Source of the DNA: Thermoanaerobacter pseudethanolicus ATCC 33223 | GTDB taxonomy: Bacteria > Bacillota > Thermoanaerobacteria > Thermoanaerobacterales > Thermoanaerobacteraceae | NCBI RefSeq assembly: GCF_000019085.1 | Contig: NC_010321.1 | Location: 1-64,000, forward strand | Reading direction: 5' to 3' | DNA length: 64,000 nucleotides | Part shown: positions 24,076 through 33,517 of the stretch, piece after piece | How positions within the stretch are numbered: the first letter of the stretch is position 1 | Layout of the letters: every line of letters starts with the position of its first letter | Notes under the pieces: model-generated | Database searches by the model: none | Told to the model about the DNA's origin: nothing | Seen by the model: only the letters and a program-made list of their open reading frames with translations | Position numbers and translations under genes: made by a program

Positions 24076-25158
24076 TTGGAAGAATATATGAAAAGGGCTT
24101 TAACACTGGCTGAAAAAGGATGGGGACATACAAACCCTAATCCACTTGTGGGTGCTGTAATAGTTAAAAATGGAAAAATAATAGGTGAGGGTTATCATGA
24201 ATATTTTGGAGGGCCACATGCTGAAGTAAATGCATTAAAAAATGCAGTTGAAGATGTCAAAGGTTCTACTATGTTTGTAACACTTGAACCTTGCAGCCAT
24301 TATGGCAAAACGCCTCCTTGTGTTGAAGAAATAATTAAATCTGGCATTAAGAGAGTGTATATAGCGATGGAAGACCCAAATCCTAAAGTTAGCGGGAACG
24401 GTATAAAAAGGTTAAAAGAGGCGGGAATAGAAGTACATGTGGGGATAATGGAGAAAAAAGCGAGGAAACTCAACGAAATATTTGTTAAATATATTACGAC
24501 AAAATTTCCATTTGTGATAGTAAAATCTGCTATGAGTATTGATGGTAAGATTGCTTGTTATAATGGAAATTCTAAATGGATTACAAATGAGAAATCAAGA
24601 AAATTTGCTCATAAAATAAGAGGACGTGTATCCGCGATTATGGTTGGGGTAAATACAGTAATTAAGGATAACCCAATGCTTACAACAAGGTTGGAGGGGT
24701 ATAAAAGTCCTGTAAGGATTATTGTGGATAGTAGAGGTAGAATTCCATTTGACTCAAATGTAATAAGAGACAAAACGGCAAAAACGATAATTGCTACAAC
24801 AGAACTTATGCCAAACAATGTGAGAAAGAAGCTTGAAGATATGGATATTGAAGTTATTATATTAAAGAACGACAATGGAAAAGTACCTTTAAAAGAGCTA
24901 ATGATAAAACTTGGAGAGAGGGGGATTGATAGTGTATTGATTGAAGGCGGTGGGACATTAAATTGGTCTGCACTTAAAGAGGGAATTGTTGATAAAGTTA
25001 TGTTTTTTATATCACCTAGAATAATAGGAGGAAAAAATGCTTTAACACCTGTAGAAGGTATAGGCTTTTCGGATATAGGAAATTCAATAGAATTAAAAGA
25101 TGTGGAGATTGATAGAATAGATGATGATATACTAATAACAGCATATGTAAGAAAGTAG
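24076..25158 (+). CDS. ribD: Bifunctional riboflavin deaminase/reductase RibD
   Basis: RibD performs the deamination and side-chain reduction steps of riboflavin synthesis. The 360 residues contain an N-terminal CMP/dCMP deaminase domain with HAEVNAL and PCSHYGKTPPC (zinc ligands) and a C-terminal RibD reductase domain with SAMSIDGKIA and LIEGGGTLNW. TTG 24076 follows AGGAGGGA. It is the first gene of the rib operon under the FMN riboswitch. Confidence 0.96.
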   Translation: MEEYMKRALTLAEKGWGHTNPNPLVGAVIVKNGKIIGEGYHEYFGGPHAEVNALKNAVEDVKGSTMFVTLEPCSHYGKTPPCVEEIIKSGIKRVYIAMEDPNPKVSGNGIKRLKEAGIEVHVGIMEKKARKLNEIFVKYITTKFPFVIVKSAMSIDGKIACYNGNSKWITNEKSRKFAHKIRGRVSAIMVGVNTVIKDNPMLTTRLEGYKSPVRIIVDSRGRIPFDSNVIRDKTAKTIIATTELMPNNVRKKLEDMDIEVIILKNDNGKVPLKELMIKLGERGIDSVLIEGGGTLNWSALKEGIVDKVMFFISPRIIGGKNALTPVEGIGFSDIGNSIELKDVEIDRIDDDILITAYVRK

Positions 25159-25168
25159 GTTATGGCGT

Positions 25169-25792
25169 ATGTTTACTGGAATTATAGAAGAAACAGGAAC
25201 TGTTAAAAATATTATACATGGTACTTTTACAAAAATTGTTATAAAATGTAGTAAAGTCCTTGAGGGAACAAAAATAGGTGATAGTATAGCAGTTAACGGT
25301 GTATGTTTAACTGTTACTAATATGTCAAACGAAAGTTTTGCAGCTGACGTTATGCCTGAAACCATGAGAGCAAGCAATTTAAAAGATTTAAAAATTGGAA
25401 GCATTGTCAATCTTGAAAGAGCACTTCAAGTTGGAAGGAGAATGGGTGGGCATATCGTAACTGGTCATATAGATTGCGTTGGAAAAATCATAGACAAAAG
25501 GCAGGAAAAAAATGCTTTTATATTTAAGATAGCTATCAATAAAGAATTTACAAAATACATTGCCCGTAAGGGAAGTATTGCGGTTGATGGTATAAGTTTA
25601 ACGGTTGTTGAGGATGGATATGATTATTTTACTGTTTCAGTTATTCCACATACAATGCTTAAGACCACATTGGGTTATAAAGGGGTAGGAGATAGTGTAA
25701 ATATCGAAGTTGATATACTTTCTAAGTATGTAGAAAAACTAATAGGGAAAAAGGATATAAAAGATTTATTAAAAGAAAATGGATTTATATAG
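25169..25792 (+). CDS. ribE: Riboflavin synthase alpha chain
   Basis: It dismutates two molecules of 6,7-dimethyl-8-ribityllumazine to riboflavin. The 207 residues show the two-fold lumazine-binding repeat: MFTGIIEETG...VNGVCLTV and GGHIVTGHID...VDGISLTVV. It lies 10 bases after ribD in the rib operon. It is named ribE in Bacillus nomenclature and ribC in some genomes. Confidence 0.95.
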   Translation: MFTGIIEETGTVKNIIHGTFTKIVIKCSKVLEGTKIGDSIAVNGVCLTVTNMSNESFAADVMPETMRASNLKDLKIGSIVNLERALQVGRRMGGHIVTGHIDCVGKIIDKRQEKNAFIFKIAINKEFTKYIARKGSIAVDGISLTVVEDGYDYFTVSVIPHTMLKTTLGYKGVGDSVNIEVDILSKYVEKLIGKKDIKDLLKENGFI

Positions 25793-25829
25793 ATGTTGAT
25801 GACTTCTCTAAGTTAAGGAGGAAAGACCA

Positions 25830-27020
25830 ATGTTTGATAGGATAGAAGATGCAATAGAAGATATAAAGCAAGGGAAAATGATTATTGTGGTAGATGATGA
25901 AAATAGGGAAAATGAAGGCGACTTAGTTATGGCAGCAGAAAAAGTTACAGGAGAACACATTAATTTTATGATAAAATATGGACGGGGTCTTGTATGTGTT
26001 CCGATGACAGAAAAGAGACTTAATGAGCTTGGCATTTACCAAATGGTTGAGAATAACACTGACCATAAAGAAACTGCTTTTACTGTATCTGTAGATTATA
26101 AAGAATGTACCACTGGTATTTCTGCATTTGAAAGAGCACTGACGGTGAAGAAATTAGTAGATGATAATTCAAAACCAGAAGATTTTACAAAGCCGGGACA
26201 TATTTTTCCTTTAAGAGCCAAAGATGGTGGTGTATTAGTAAGAGCAGGGCATACAGAAGCGGCTGTAGACCTTGCAGTTCTTGCAGGACTCAAACCCGCT
26301 GGAGTAATATGCGAAATCATAAAAGACGATGGAAATATGGCAAGGTTGCCTGACCTTTTGGAGTTTGCAAAAAAATTTGGATTGAGAATTATATCTATTG
26401 AAGATTTGATAAAGTACAGAATGAAAAATGAAATACTTGTGAGAAGGGTAGCGCAGGCGAAACTTCCAACTAAGTATGGGAATTTTGAAATTGTTGGATA
26501 TGAAGAAATATTAACAAGGAAACAGCATGTAGCTTTGATTAAAGGAGATATAAATAAAGAACCTGTACTTGTGAGGATACATTCTGAATGTCTTACAGGG
26601 GATATCTTGGGGTCGTTAAGATGTGACTGTGGTGACCAGCTTCATGCGGCAATGGAAAGAATAGGACAGGAAGGAGGAGTACTAGTTTATCTGAGGCAGG
26701 AAGGAAGGGGTATAGGACTTTTAAACAAGATTAAAGCGTATCATCTGCAGGATCAAGGGCTTGATACTGTTGAAGCGAATATTAAGCTTGGTTTTCCACC
26801 CGATTTAAGAGAATACAGTATAGCTGCACAGATTTTGAAAGATATAGGAGTTAAAAAGATAAGGATTATGACAAATAATCCGCAAAAAATTATGGAATTA
26901 TCAGACTATGGTCTTGATGTTGTAGAAAGGGTTTCTATAGAAATTTGTCCAAATCATTATAATGAAAAATACCTCAAAACAAAAAAGGAAAGAATGGGAC
27001 ATCTAATTTTGGAAGTGTAA
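25830..27020 (+). CDS. ribBA: Bifunctional DHBP synthase / GTP cyclohydrolase II
   Basis: The N-terminal half (3,4-dihydroxy-2-butanone 4-phosphate synthase) has the acidic motif [10 protein letters not shown] and the HTEAAVDLA region. The C-terminal half (GTP cyclohydrolase II) has zinc cysteines in [20 protein letters not shown] and the RQEGRGIG loop. The 396-residue fusion supplies both precursors of riboflavin. AAGGAGG precedes the ATG, after a 37-base gap from ribE. Confidence 0.97.
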   Translation: MFDRIEDAIEDIKQGKMIIVVDDENRENEGDLVMAAEKVTGEHINFMIKYGRGLVCVPMTEKRLNELGIYQMVENNTDHKETAFTVSVDYKECTTGISAFERALTVKKLVDDNSKPEDFTKPGHIFPLRAKDGGVLVRAGHTEAAVDLAVLAGLKPAGVICEIIKDDGNMARLPDLLEFAKKFGLRIISIEDLIKYRMKNEILVRRVAQAKLPTKYGNFEIVGYEEILTRKQHVALIKGDINKEPVLVRIHSECLTGDILGSLRCDCGDQLHAAMERIGQEGGVLVYLRQEGRGIGLLNKIKAYHLQDQGLDTVEANIKLGFPPDLREYSIAAQILKDIGVKKIRIMTNNPQKIMELSDYGLDVVERVSIEICPNHYNEKYLKTKKERMGHLILEV

Positions 27021-27097
27021 AATGCTACAAAAAAATGAATTAAATGTAATTATTAAGTATATAATGAAAGAATATTAATAAGGAGAGTGTATAGTTT

Positions 27098-27562
27098 ATG
27101 AAAATATATGAAGGAAAACTTATAGCAGAAGGAAAGAAATTTGGAATTGTGGTAAGCAGATTCAATGAATTTATAACGAACAAACTTCTCGAAGGGGCAC
27201 TTGATGCCCTAAAAAGGCATGGTGCTTTAAATGAAGACATTGAAATTGCGTGGGTACCTGGAGCATTTGAAATACCACTTATAGCTAAAAAGATGGCTGA
27301 ATCTAAAAGATATGATGCAGTAATTGCACTTGGAGCAGTGATAAGAGGAGAGACACCCCATTTTGATTATGTTGCAAATGAGGTATCAAAAGGTATTGCA
27401 AAAATATCTCTTGATACAGAAGTTCCAGTTATATTTGGTGTTCTTACCACAGATACAATTGAGCAAGCTATTGTAAGGGCGGGAACAAAAGGTGGCAATA
27501 AAGGTTTTGAGGCAGCCGTTACCGCAATAGAGATGGCAAATCTAATGGAGGAAATAAAATAA
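27098..27562 (+). CDS. ribH: 6,7-dimethyl-8-ribityllumazine synthase
   Basis: RibH condenses the pyrimidine and dihydroxybutanone phosphate intermediates and usually assembles as an icosahedral shell. The 154 residues include [40 protein letters not shown] and the C-terminal [11 protein letters not shown]. It is the last rib gene and is followed immediately by a terminator. Confidence 0.97.
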   Translation: MKIYEGKLIAEGKKFGIVVSRFNEFITNKLLEGALDALKRHGALNEDIEIAWVPGAFEIPLIAKKMAESKRYDAVIALGAVIRGETPHFDYVANEVSKGIAKISLDTEVPVIFGVLTTDTIEQAIVRAGTKGGNKGFEAAVTAIEMANLMEEIK

Positions 27563-27585
27563 GGGCAAATGCCCTTATTTTATTT
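27557..27585. terminator. Bidirectional terminator between ribH and the AI-2E gene
   Basis: AAATAAGGGC, loop AAAT, GCCCTTATTT forms a perfect 10-bp stem with flanking A and T runs between convergent genes. Confidence 0.8.
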
Positions 27586-28644
27586 CCAAGGAGGGATAAT
27601 TTCTGCTCTTTGGAGAGCTTTAAATACTACTACAAATACAGGTCCTATTATAAGTCCTAAAGCACCGAAAAGTTTTGCACCTATAAACATAGATAAAAGC
27701 GTAACAAGAGGATGAAGTCCGATACTCTGACCTACAATCTTAGGCTCTATAATTTGTCTTACAACTACCACCAAGCCGTACAGTATTAAAAGATATATCC
27801 CTACCATGTAGTTTTTCATTATGATGTTATAAAGCGCCCATGGTACCATGACAGCACCAGAACCTAGTACGGGCAATGCATCTACAATGGTTACAAGAAG
27901 ACCCAATAGAAATGGGTAGTCAAAACCTATCATTGCAAGGCCTATGGAAACTTCCAAAAAGGTTATAAGCATTATTGTTGCTACTGCTCTAAGGTATCCG
28001 AAAAATGTCTTTAAAAGGTTTACCTGAATACTTTTTGCATGCTGTGCCCAATGAGATGGAATCTGCCTTTTTATAAAATCTAGTATAAGCTGTTTATCTT
28101 TGCTTATAAAAAAAGTAGCAACAAGTGTTATCAAAGTCATAAAGAAAAAGTTAGGCAATTTTGTTGCAAAATTCAAAAGCCATGTAGCAAGATTTTTTGC
28201 AAATAATGATACATAGTTTAAAATCGACTGCATGTTGCTTTCAATAAGGGATGTAATATTTGGGGGCAATGATATGTAATACATTCTTATTCTGTCAACA
28301 AGATTTAAAATTATGTCATTAATAGTATTTGCATAATTTGTGCTTATTTCCGCAAGAGAACTTAGTTCATATATAAGTTGTGTTATTGATATTGCAATAA
28401 GTGATCCTATCACACCTATTAATATCAAAAGTAAAATAAAGGATGCTAATCCTCTCGGCACCTTTAATTTTTTCTCTAAGAAATTTACACCAGGATCGAT
28501 TATCACAGCGAGAAGTAAAGCCACTACAAATGGCATCAAGAAAGGAATAATTTTAAATATGATTAAGTAAAATATAATAAAAACAGCAACAATGAGCAGT
28601 GTTTTTTTTATTATATCACCGTATCTCAATAGAAAATTATTCAC
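27580..28644 (-). CDS. AI-2E family (UPF0118) membrane transporter
   Basis: This is an integral membrane protein with paired N-terminal helices (LLIVAVFIIFYLIIFKIIPF), a central pair and a C-terminal cluster, typical of the AI-2E/PerM family that includes Na+/H+ antiporters and peptide or autoinducer exporters. The substrate is unknown. GTG 28644 (MNNFLLRYGD...) gives 354 residues, the normal family length. The frame stays open to 28758, but that extension is GC-rich, lies in the 3' end of the neighbouring TnpB unit and lacks family similarity, so it is not used. Confidence 0.85.
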   Translation of the reverse strand: MNNFLLRYGDIIKKTLLIVAVFIIFYLIIFKIIPFLMPFVVALLLAVIIDPGVNFLEKKLKVPRGLASFILLLILIGVIGSLIAISITQLIYELSSLAEISTNYANTINDIILNLVDRIRMYYISLPPNITSLIESNMQSILNYVSLFAKNLATWLLNFATKLPNFFFMTLITLVATFFISKDKQLILDFIKRQIPSHWAQHAKSIQVNLLKTFFGYLRAVATIMLITFLEVSIGLAMIGFDYPFLLGLLVTIVDALPVLGSGAVMVPWALYNIIMKNYMVGIYLLILYGLVVVVRQIIEPKIVGQSIGLHPLVTLLSMFIGAKLFGALGLIIGPVFVVVFKALQRAEIIPPWK

Positions 28645-28649
28645 CGTTT

Positions 28650-28791
28650 TAACCTGGTTACCCAAACTGTACAAAACTGACAGTTTAGGCAGCTGGGGTA
28701 TTTGTAGTCCGCCCTTCAGGCTTTCCCAGCCCCAGCAGGCGGTTTTTGGAAAAGCCATAGCCCCTGCCCCAAGAAGCAGGAACTTGCGCCC
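28650..28791 (-). ncRNA. Possible omega-RNA / right end of the TnpB element
   Basis: This 140-base stretch directly 3' of the TnpB-like gene is strikingly GC-rich for the genome and full of potential hairpins, for example CCTGC...GCAGG and CCAAACTGTAC...CAGTTTAGG. TnpB guide RNAs are encoded at exactly this position, overlapping the element's right end. That this segment is transcribed as a guide RNA is inference. Confidence 0.4.
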
Positions 28792-30174
28792 TTACGAGTC
28801 TCCCCACTTGCCCTGAATTAATAATTCCTTCAGGACAGAGAAGTCTCTTGGTACTTTCTCAGGGGAGAGTGGTGTCACCACCGCTACCTTGAGAACTTGC
28901 CAGAAATCATAGGTACTAAAACTTGTTTCGTACAGAGGTCTTAGCACCCTTTCTGACTCACTCCCAAGGCTTTGTATAAATTTTATTGCTTTGTTTATTT
29001 CCATTAAATGCTTTTTCTTTAAATGCTTATTTTTGACTGTATATTTTACATGTTCTTTTAACTCTTCTAATTCCTTTTCAGTCAATGTGTTGAGGAAGTT
29101 TACATAGTTATTCGGTATCTTTTCTTCTTTGCCTAATCCTCTTCTTGCTATTACATAGGCTGCTGCTATGTCTTTTGTTGTCATATACTGTGGTGCATAT
29201 TTTAACATCCCTATTATTGAGGTGTAAGAAGGATTGACTTCTATTACTTCTATCCCTTCTCTTTTTGCTAGTGTTTTTATTTTTGAAAGAAGTGATTTGT
29301 AGCTAAAGTTATGTCTTATTCTCCTTGATTTTCTTCCTGAAAAGTCTCCTCTTTTTCCTTTTTCTTTTATGTCCAATTCTTCAATCACAATCGCTTTTCG
29401 TTTTTCTTTTGCTATTTTTACTATCTCATGGGCATACTGCCATCTAAAGTATTCTCTTTTGTCTTTATTTCCACTTGATAGCTCTGGCATTGGTATCTTA
29501 TCATAACTTATTAGATTTCCTTTTTCATCTGTCTCTGCCCATGATATGTTGTCTGGATATGCATTTACATCTATTCCTATGACCCCTTTTTCTTTTGTTA
29601 TTTTTGTTTCTGGATATTCTTCTTCAATAGAAAAATAGGCGTATATGCTGCCATTTTTGAGTTTTAATTCTACAGAGTAAGGTATGTTTGATTCGGCGAT
29701 TTCCTGTAGGAGTTCTTCTCTGCTCTTATTCTTTTTATAGCCTGCTTCTATTTTGGCATATATGTATTTTCTTTTTCCCACATTTATCCTTAAAAAAATG
29801 CCATTTTCTTTTACTTCTATTCTTGTGTTGAGATTTCCTTTCTTGCTTTTATCTCCTCTTGAATAGAGATTTCCTTTTCTTTTCTCTTGCCATTTTGTTT
29901 TTAGCTTTTGATACTCTTTCCCAGTTATATGGCGTTTTTGAAGTTTTTTAAATAAATCTTTCTCTCCAAAAATTACTTTCTTTGGATTATTCCCTAATTC
30001 TTTGGAGGATTCTAATACGCTTCTTGCTTTCATTATTGCGTCATCTACGTATCTTGAGTTTAAATTGAAAATTCCCTGAAGGTCTCTTTTTAATGTGTTT
30101 CTATCATAGCCTTGTAGAAGCCTTTTGTACGCAAATCTTATACATGATGACCATCTTCTCATTAAATCCAGCAC
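28792..30174 (-). CDS. TnpB-like RuvC nuclease (IS200/IS605 OrfB-related), zinc ribbon absent
   Basis: The 460 residues after GTG 30174 resemble the TnpB-related family. RuvC residues are retained: Asp202 in GVIGIDVNA, Glu265/266 in VIEELDI and Asp335 in TTKDIAAAY. The usual CxxC zinc ribbon between the last two is missing and only about 15 residues occupy the place. The original start was probably ATG 30228: MIVIQAKLIFLT is followed by TAA (30190-30192) and then QDKQIVLDLMRRW in the same frame, so a point mutation seems to have cut off the first codons. No TnpA is adjacent. It may be a decaying single-gene element or restart at GTG. Confidence 0.8.
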   Translation of the reverse strand: MLDLMRRWSSCIRFAYKRLLQGYDRNTLKRDLQGIFNLNSRYVDDAIMKARSVLESSKELGNNPKKVIFGEKDLFKKLQKRHITGKEYQKLKTKWQEKRKGNLYSRGDKSKKGNLNTRIEVKENGIFLRINVGKRKYIYAKIEAGYKKNKSREELLQEIAESNIPYSVELKLKNGSIYAYFSIEEEYPETKITKEKGVIGIDVNAYPDNISWAETDEKGNLISYDKIPMPELSSGNKDKREYFRWQYAHEIVKIAKEKRKAIVIEELDIKEKGKRGDFSGRKSRRIRHNFSYKSLLSKIKTLAKREGIEVIEVNPSYTSIIGMLKYAPQYMTTKDIAAAYVIARRGLGKEEKIPNNYVNFLNTLTEKELEELKEHVKYTVKNKHLKKKHLMEINKAIKFIQSLGSESERVLRPLYETSFSTYDFWQVLKVAVVTPLSPEKVPRDFSVLKELLIQGKWGDS

Positions 30175-30189
30175 TATTTGTTTGTCTTG

Positions 30190-30228
30190 TTAAGTTAGGA
30201 AAATAAGTTTAGCCTGTATTACTATCAT
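30190..30228 (-). pseudogene. Disrupted 5' end of the TnpB-like gene
   Basis: ATG 30228 with AAAGGGG upstream starts 12 in-frame codons ending at TAA 30190-30192. Reading through the stop continues without frame change into the large ORF. A single AAA or CAA to TAA substitution explains the break. The flanking 30229-30460 is AT-rich and shows no gene; it may contain the element's left end. Confidence 0.6.
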
Positions 30229-30461
30229 GTTTTTTTGCCCCTTTGTCTTTTTGATGTTCTAACAAGTATTGTCAATCTTCCTTTTTCTTCGATTCATTAA
30301 TGTAATTTTGTTTATATCGCATAGTTTTAATCTTTTTATGTTTAATAGCACTTATCATCACTTAATTAAAACTATACCGTTTTTTACTTTTTATTTCAAC
30401 TGTTGATACCTCCTTTCTCTTTATTATAATATGAGAATTAATGAAAGTCTATTGTAAAAAT

Positions 30462-30488
30462 AAAAAATCCGCCGAAACGGATTTTTAA
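30462..30488 (-). terminator. Terminator after the 56-residue ORF
   Basis: AAAATCCG, loop CCGAAA, CGGATTTT forms an 8-bp stem just beyond the stop codon of the small minus-strand gene, with A/T runs on both sides. Confidence 0.6.
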
Positions 30489-30655
30489 AGGGCGGTTTTT
30501 ATTTTTGCTATTTCTTTTGACTTTTGGGCGAGCTCCCTTCGCGTTATAATTCCTTTTTCTACTAATAAATCTATTAAAGAAAGTAAAGCCAGCAAGTTTT
30601 TGTACTCTGTATCTTTTATTTCTGCCAAATCTAAAAGATATTCTATTTCTCTCAT
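30485..30655 (-). CDS. Small uncharacterised protein, 56 residues
   Basis: The ORF begins MREIEYLLDLAEIKDTEYKN and ends EIAKIKTAL. It is preceded by GGGAGAG at good spacing and followed by a hairpin terminator, so it looks like a real gene although short. It is predicted almost wholly helical and soluble, charged and without cysteines. I do not recognise a family. It is divergent from lepB, with which it shares the AT-rich upstream region. Confidence 0.6.
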   Translation of the reverse strand: MREIEYLLDLAEIKDTEYKNLLALLSLIDLLVEKGIITRRELAQKSKEIAKIKTAL

Positions 30656-30792
30656 TTTACATCTCTCCCAAATAATTCTTTAATTTTATTATTGACATAT
30701 ATTAGAAAAATATGCATACAAAATAAAAAAATTAGAATTTGTTTGAAGTTTATGCTATAATATCACTGTACTTTTAAGTGAGGAGAGAAAAT

Positions 30793-31323
30793 ATGAGCAA
30801 AAACATAAAAAAGGAAATATTAAGCTGGATATTTACTATAGCTCTTGCTTTTTTGATTGCACTGTTTATAAGGACTTATGTTTTTGAATTGGTAGATGTA
30901 CCCACAGGTTCAATGTTAAATACTATTCAAATAAATGATAAATTCATTGTAAACAAGTTTATATACAGGTTTGAACCTGTAAAACGAGGAGATATTGTAG
31001 TATTTCGCTTTCCTGACGACCCAAAAGTTAATTTTGTAAAAAGAGTTATTGGCATTGGTGGAGATGTGATTGAAATAAAAAATGGTCAGTTAATAAGAAA
31101 TGGAAAAGTAGTTAAGGAGCCCTATATAAAAGAACCTATGAAAGGCAATTTTGGACCATATGTCGTCCCACCGGGTCATTATTTTATGTTAGGTGATAAT
31201 AGAAATGAGTCTATGGACAGTAGATTTTGGCAGCACAAGTATGTATCAAAAGACCAAATTTTGGGCAAAATAGTTTTTAGAATTTGGCCTCCTGATCGAA
31301 TTGGTTCTATGTCTGGAAAATAG
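30793..31323 (+). CDS. lepB: Type I signal peptidase
   Basis: LepB removes signal peptides from exported proteins at the outer face of the membrane. The 176-residue protein has one N-terminal transmembrane helix (WIFTIALAFLIALFI), catalytic Ser40 in PTGSM, catalytic Lys83 in NFVKRVIG and the GDNRNESMDSR box. ATG 30793 is chosen over GTG 30778, which overlaps the GAGGAG site. It stands alone before the serS T-box. Confidence 0.94.
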   Translation: MSKNIKKEILSWIFTIALAFLIALFIRTYVFELVDVPTGSMLNTIQINDKFIVNKFIYRFEPVKRGDIVVFRFPDDPKVNFVKRVIGIGGDVIEIKNGQLIRNGKVVKEPYIKEPMKGNFGPYVVPPGHYFMLGDNRNESMDSRFWQHKYVSKDQILGKIVFRIWPPDRIGSMSGK

Positions 31324-31326
31324 TTA

Positions 31327-31355
31327 TTGAAAGTAGTGTTATAAAGTAGTATAAT
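31327..31355 (+). promoter_or_regulatory. Promoter of serS
   Basis: TTGAAA (31327-31332) and TATAAT (31350-31355) are spaced by 17 bp, directly upstream of the T-box leader and just after lepB. Confidence 0.65.
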
Positions 31356-31378
31356 ATTAAAAAACATAATATTGTCGG

Positions 31379-31575
31379 CAATGAAGGGACGAGTAGTAAG
31401 TATAAACTTTTAAGAGAGCTGGTGGTGGGTGCGAACCAGTAAGTTTTACTTATGAATTCCATCCCGGAGCTAAGGTATAATGACCTTCGGGCGACCGTTA
31501 AATCATGTGGAGGGCTTATTTAAGCCAAAAGAGGGTGGCAACACGGCATTCCCGTCCCTTTATGGGACGGGAATT
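31379..31575 (+). promoter_or_regulatory. Serine T-box riboswitch
   Basis: Stem I contains AGTAGTAAGT and a likely specifier TCC (Ser) at 31458-31460, followed by the closing ATCCC. The T-box bulge reads AGGGTGGCAACACGG (31532-31546). The terminator TTCCCGTCCC/GGGACGGGAA (31549-31573) is followed by TTATTTTT. Uncharged tRNA-Ser should relieve termination into serS. Confidence 0.93.
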
Positions 31576-31583
31576 ATTTTTAA

Positions 31584-32870
<1,287 letters not shown>

Positions 32871-32906
32871 ATATATTGTTTTCCAATATTATACTATATA
32901 AGCATA

Positions 32907-32935
32907 TTGACAATAAAGCTGGGGTATGATATACT
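32907..32935 (+). promoter_or_regulatory. Promoter of the tRNA-Ser genes
   Basis: TTGACA (32907-32912) and TATACT (32930-32935) at 17-bp spacing lie 18 bases before the mature tRNA-Ser(TGA). Confidence 0.7.
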
Positions 32936-32952
32936 TTATATCGTCCCAGCGG

Positions 32953-33044
<92 letters not shown>

Positions 33045-33075
33045 AAGTTAATATTTTTTTATAAGCAACCAACGT

Positions 33076-33169
33076 GGAGAAGTACCCAAGATGGTGAAGG
33101 GGCGGTCCTGCTAAGACTGTAGGTCGGGGATAACCCGGCGCGAGGGTTCGAGTCCCTCCTTCTCCGCCA
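33076..33169 (+). tRNA. tRNA-Ser (anticodon GCT)
   Basis: The acceptor GGAGAAG/CTTCTCC, anticodon loop CTGCTAA with GCT at 33110-33112, a long variable arm with CGGGGATAACCCGG, T arm GGGTTCGAGTCCC and encoded CCA are present. Confidence 0.95.
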
Positions 33170-33195
33170 TTTTATTATGTGGTTGCTCTATTTTA

Positions 33196-33320
33196 TTATT
33201 TTTTATCTTTTCCAAGTATTACTGTTACATCTACATTTGCATCAGGTGAGATATCTTTTTCTACATTGGTTATAAAAGTGTTTTTGCAACTTTTTTAGCT
33301 TTTTCTTCATTTGCAAACCT
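33196..33320 (-). pseudogene. Remnant of a LytR_C-type C-terminal domain
   Basis: Between the second tRNA-Ser and tRNA-Arg, the minus strand reads RFANEEKAKKVAKTL in one frame and then ITNVEKDISPDANVDVTVILGKDKK-stop in another. The ending DVTVILGKD is typical of LytR C-terminal domains in LCP cell-wall proteins. No start is present, so this looks like a decayed fragment with a frameshift near 33278. Confidence 0.45.
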
Positions 33321-33339
33321 GTTTAAAATGTGCTATTAT
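33311..33339 (+). promoter_or_regulatory. Promoter of tRNA-Arg
   Basis: TTGCAA (33311-33316) and TATTAT (33334-33339) at 17-bp spacing lie 15 bases upstream of tRNA-Arg. Confidence 0.55.
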
Positions 33340-33354
33340 ATATGATAGACTTTT

Positions 33355-33431
33355 GCGCCCGTAGCTCAGTTGGATAGAGTGTCTGACTACGAATCAGAAG
33401 GCCGGGGGTTCGAATCCCTCCGGGCGCACCA
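33355..33431 (+). tRNA. tRNA-Arg (anticodon ACG)
   Basis: The acceptor GCGCCCG/CGGGCGC, D arm AGCTCAGTTGGATAGAG, anticodon loop CTACGAA with ACG at 33389-33391, GGTTCGAATCC and encoded CCA are present. An integrase gene and foreign DNA start right after its 3' end. Confidence 0.97.
33405..33431 (+). other. Probable attL attachment site in the tRNA-Arg 3' end
   Basis: The T arm and acceptor 3' end of tRNA-Arg are followed at once by the integrase module of a large element, the common arrangement for tyrosine-integrase ICEs. The matching attR copy must lie beyond the window, so the exact core cannot be defined here. Confidence 0.6.
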
Positions 33432-33484
33432 TTTTGAGAACCTTACAACCTCAATTTGCAAACATTTTGCAAACATCAAAAATT

Positions 33485-33517
33485 AACTCTCACCTTGTAG
33501 GTGAGAGTTGTTTTTTT
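33485..33517 (-). terminator. Terminator after the integrase gene
   Basis: AACTCTCACC, loop TTGTA, GGTGAGAGTT forms a 10-bp stem followed by GTTTTTTT on the plus strand and preceded by A-rich sequence. It ends the leftward integrase transcript and may also act on rightward tRNA transcription. Confidence 0.7.

Noticed and set aside
28645-28758. N-terminal extension of the AI-2E protein
   Set aside because: The residues are unlike the family and the DNA is a GC-rich structured block belonging to the TnpB unit; the GTG at 28644 gives the normal length.
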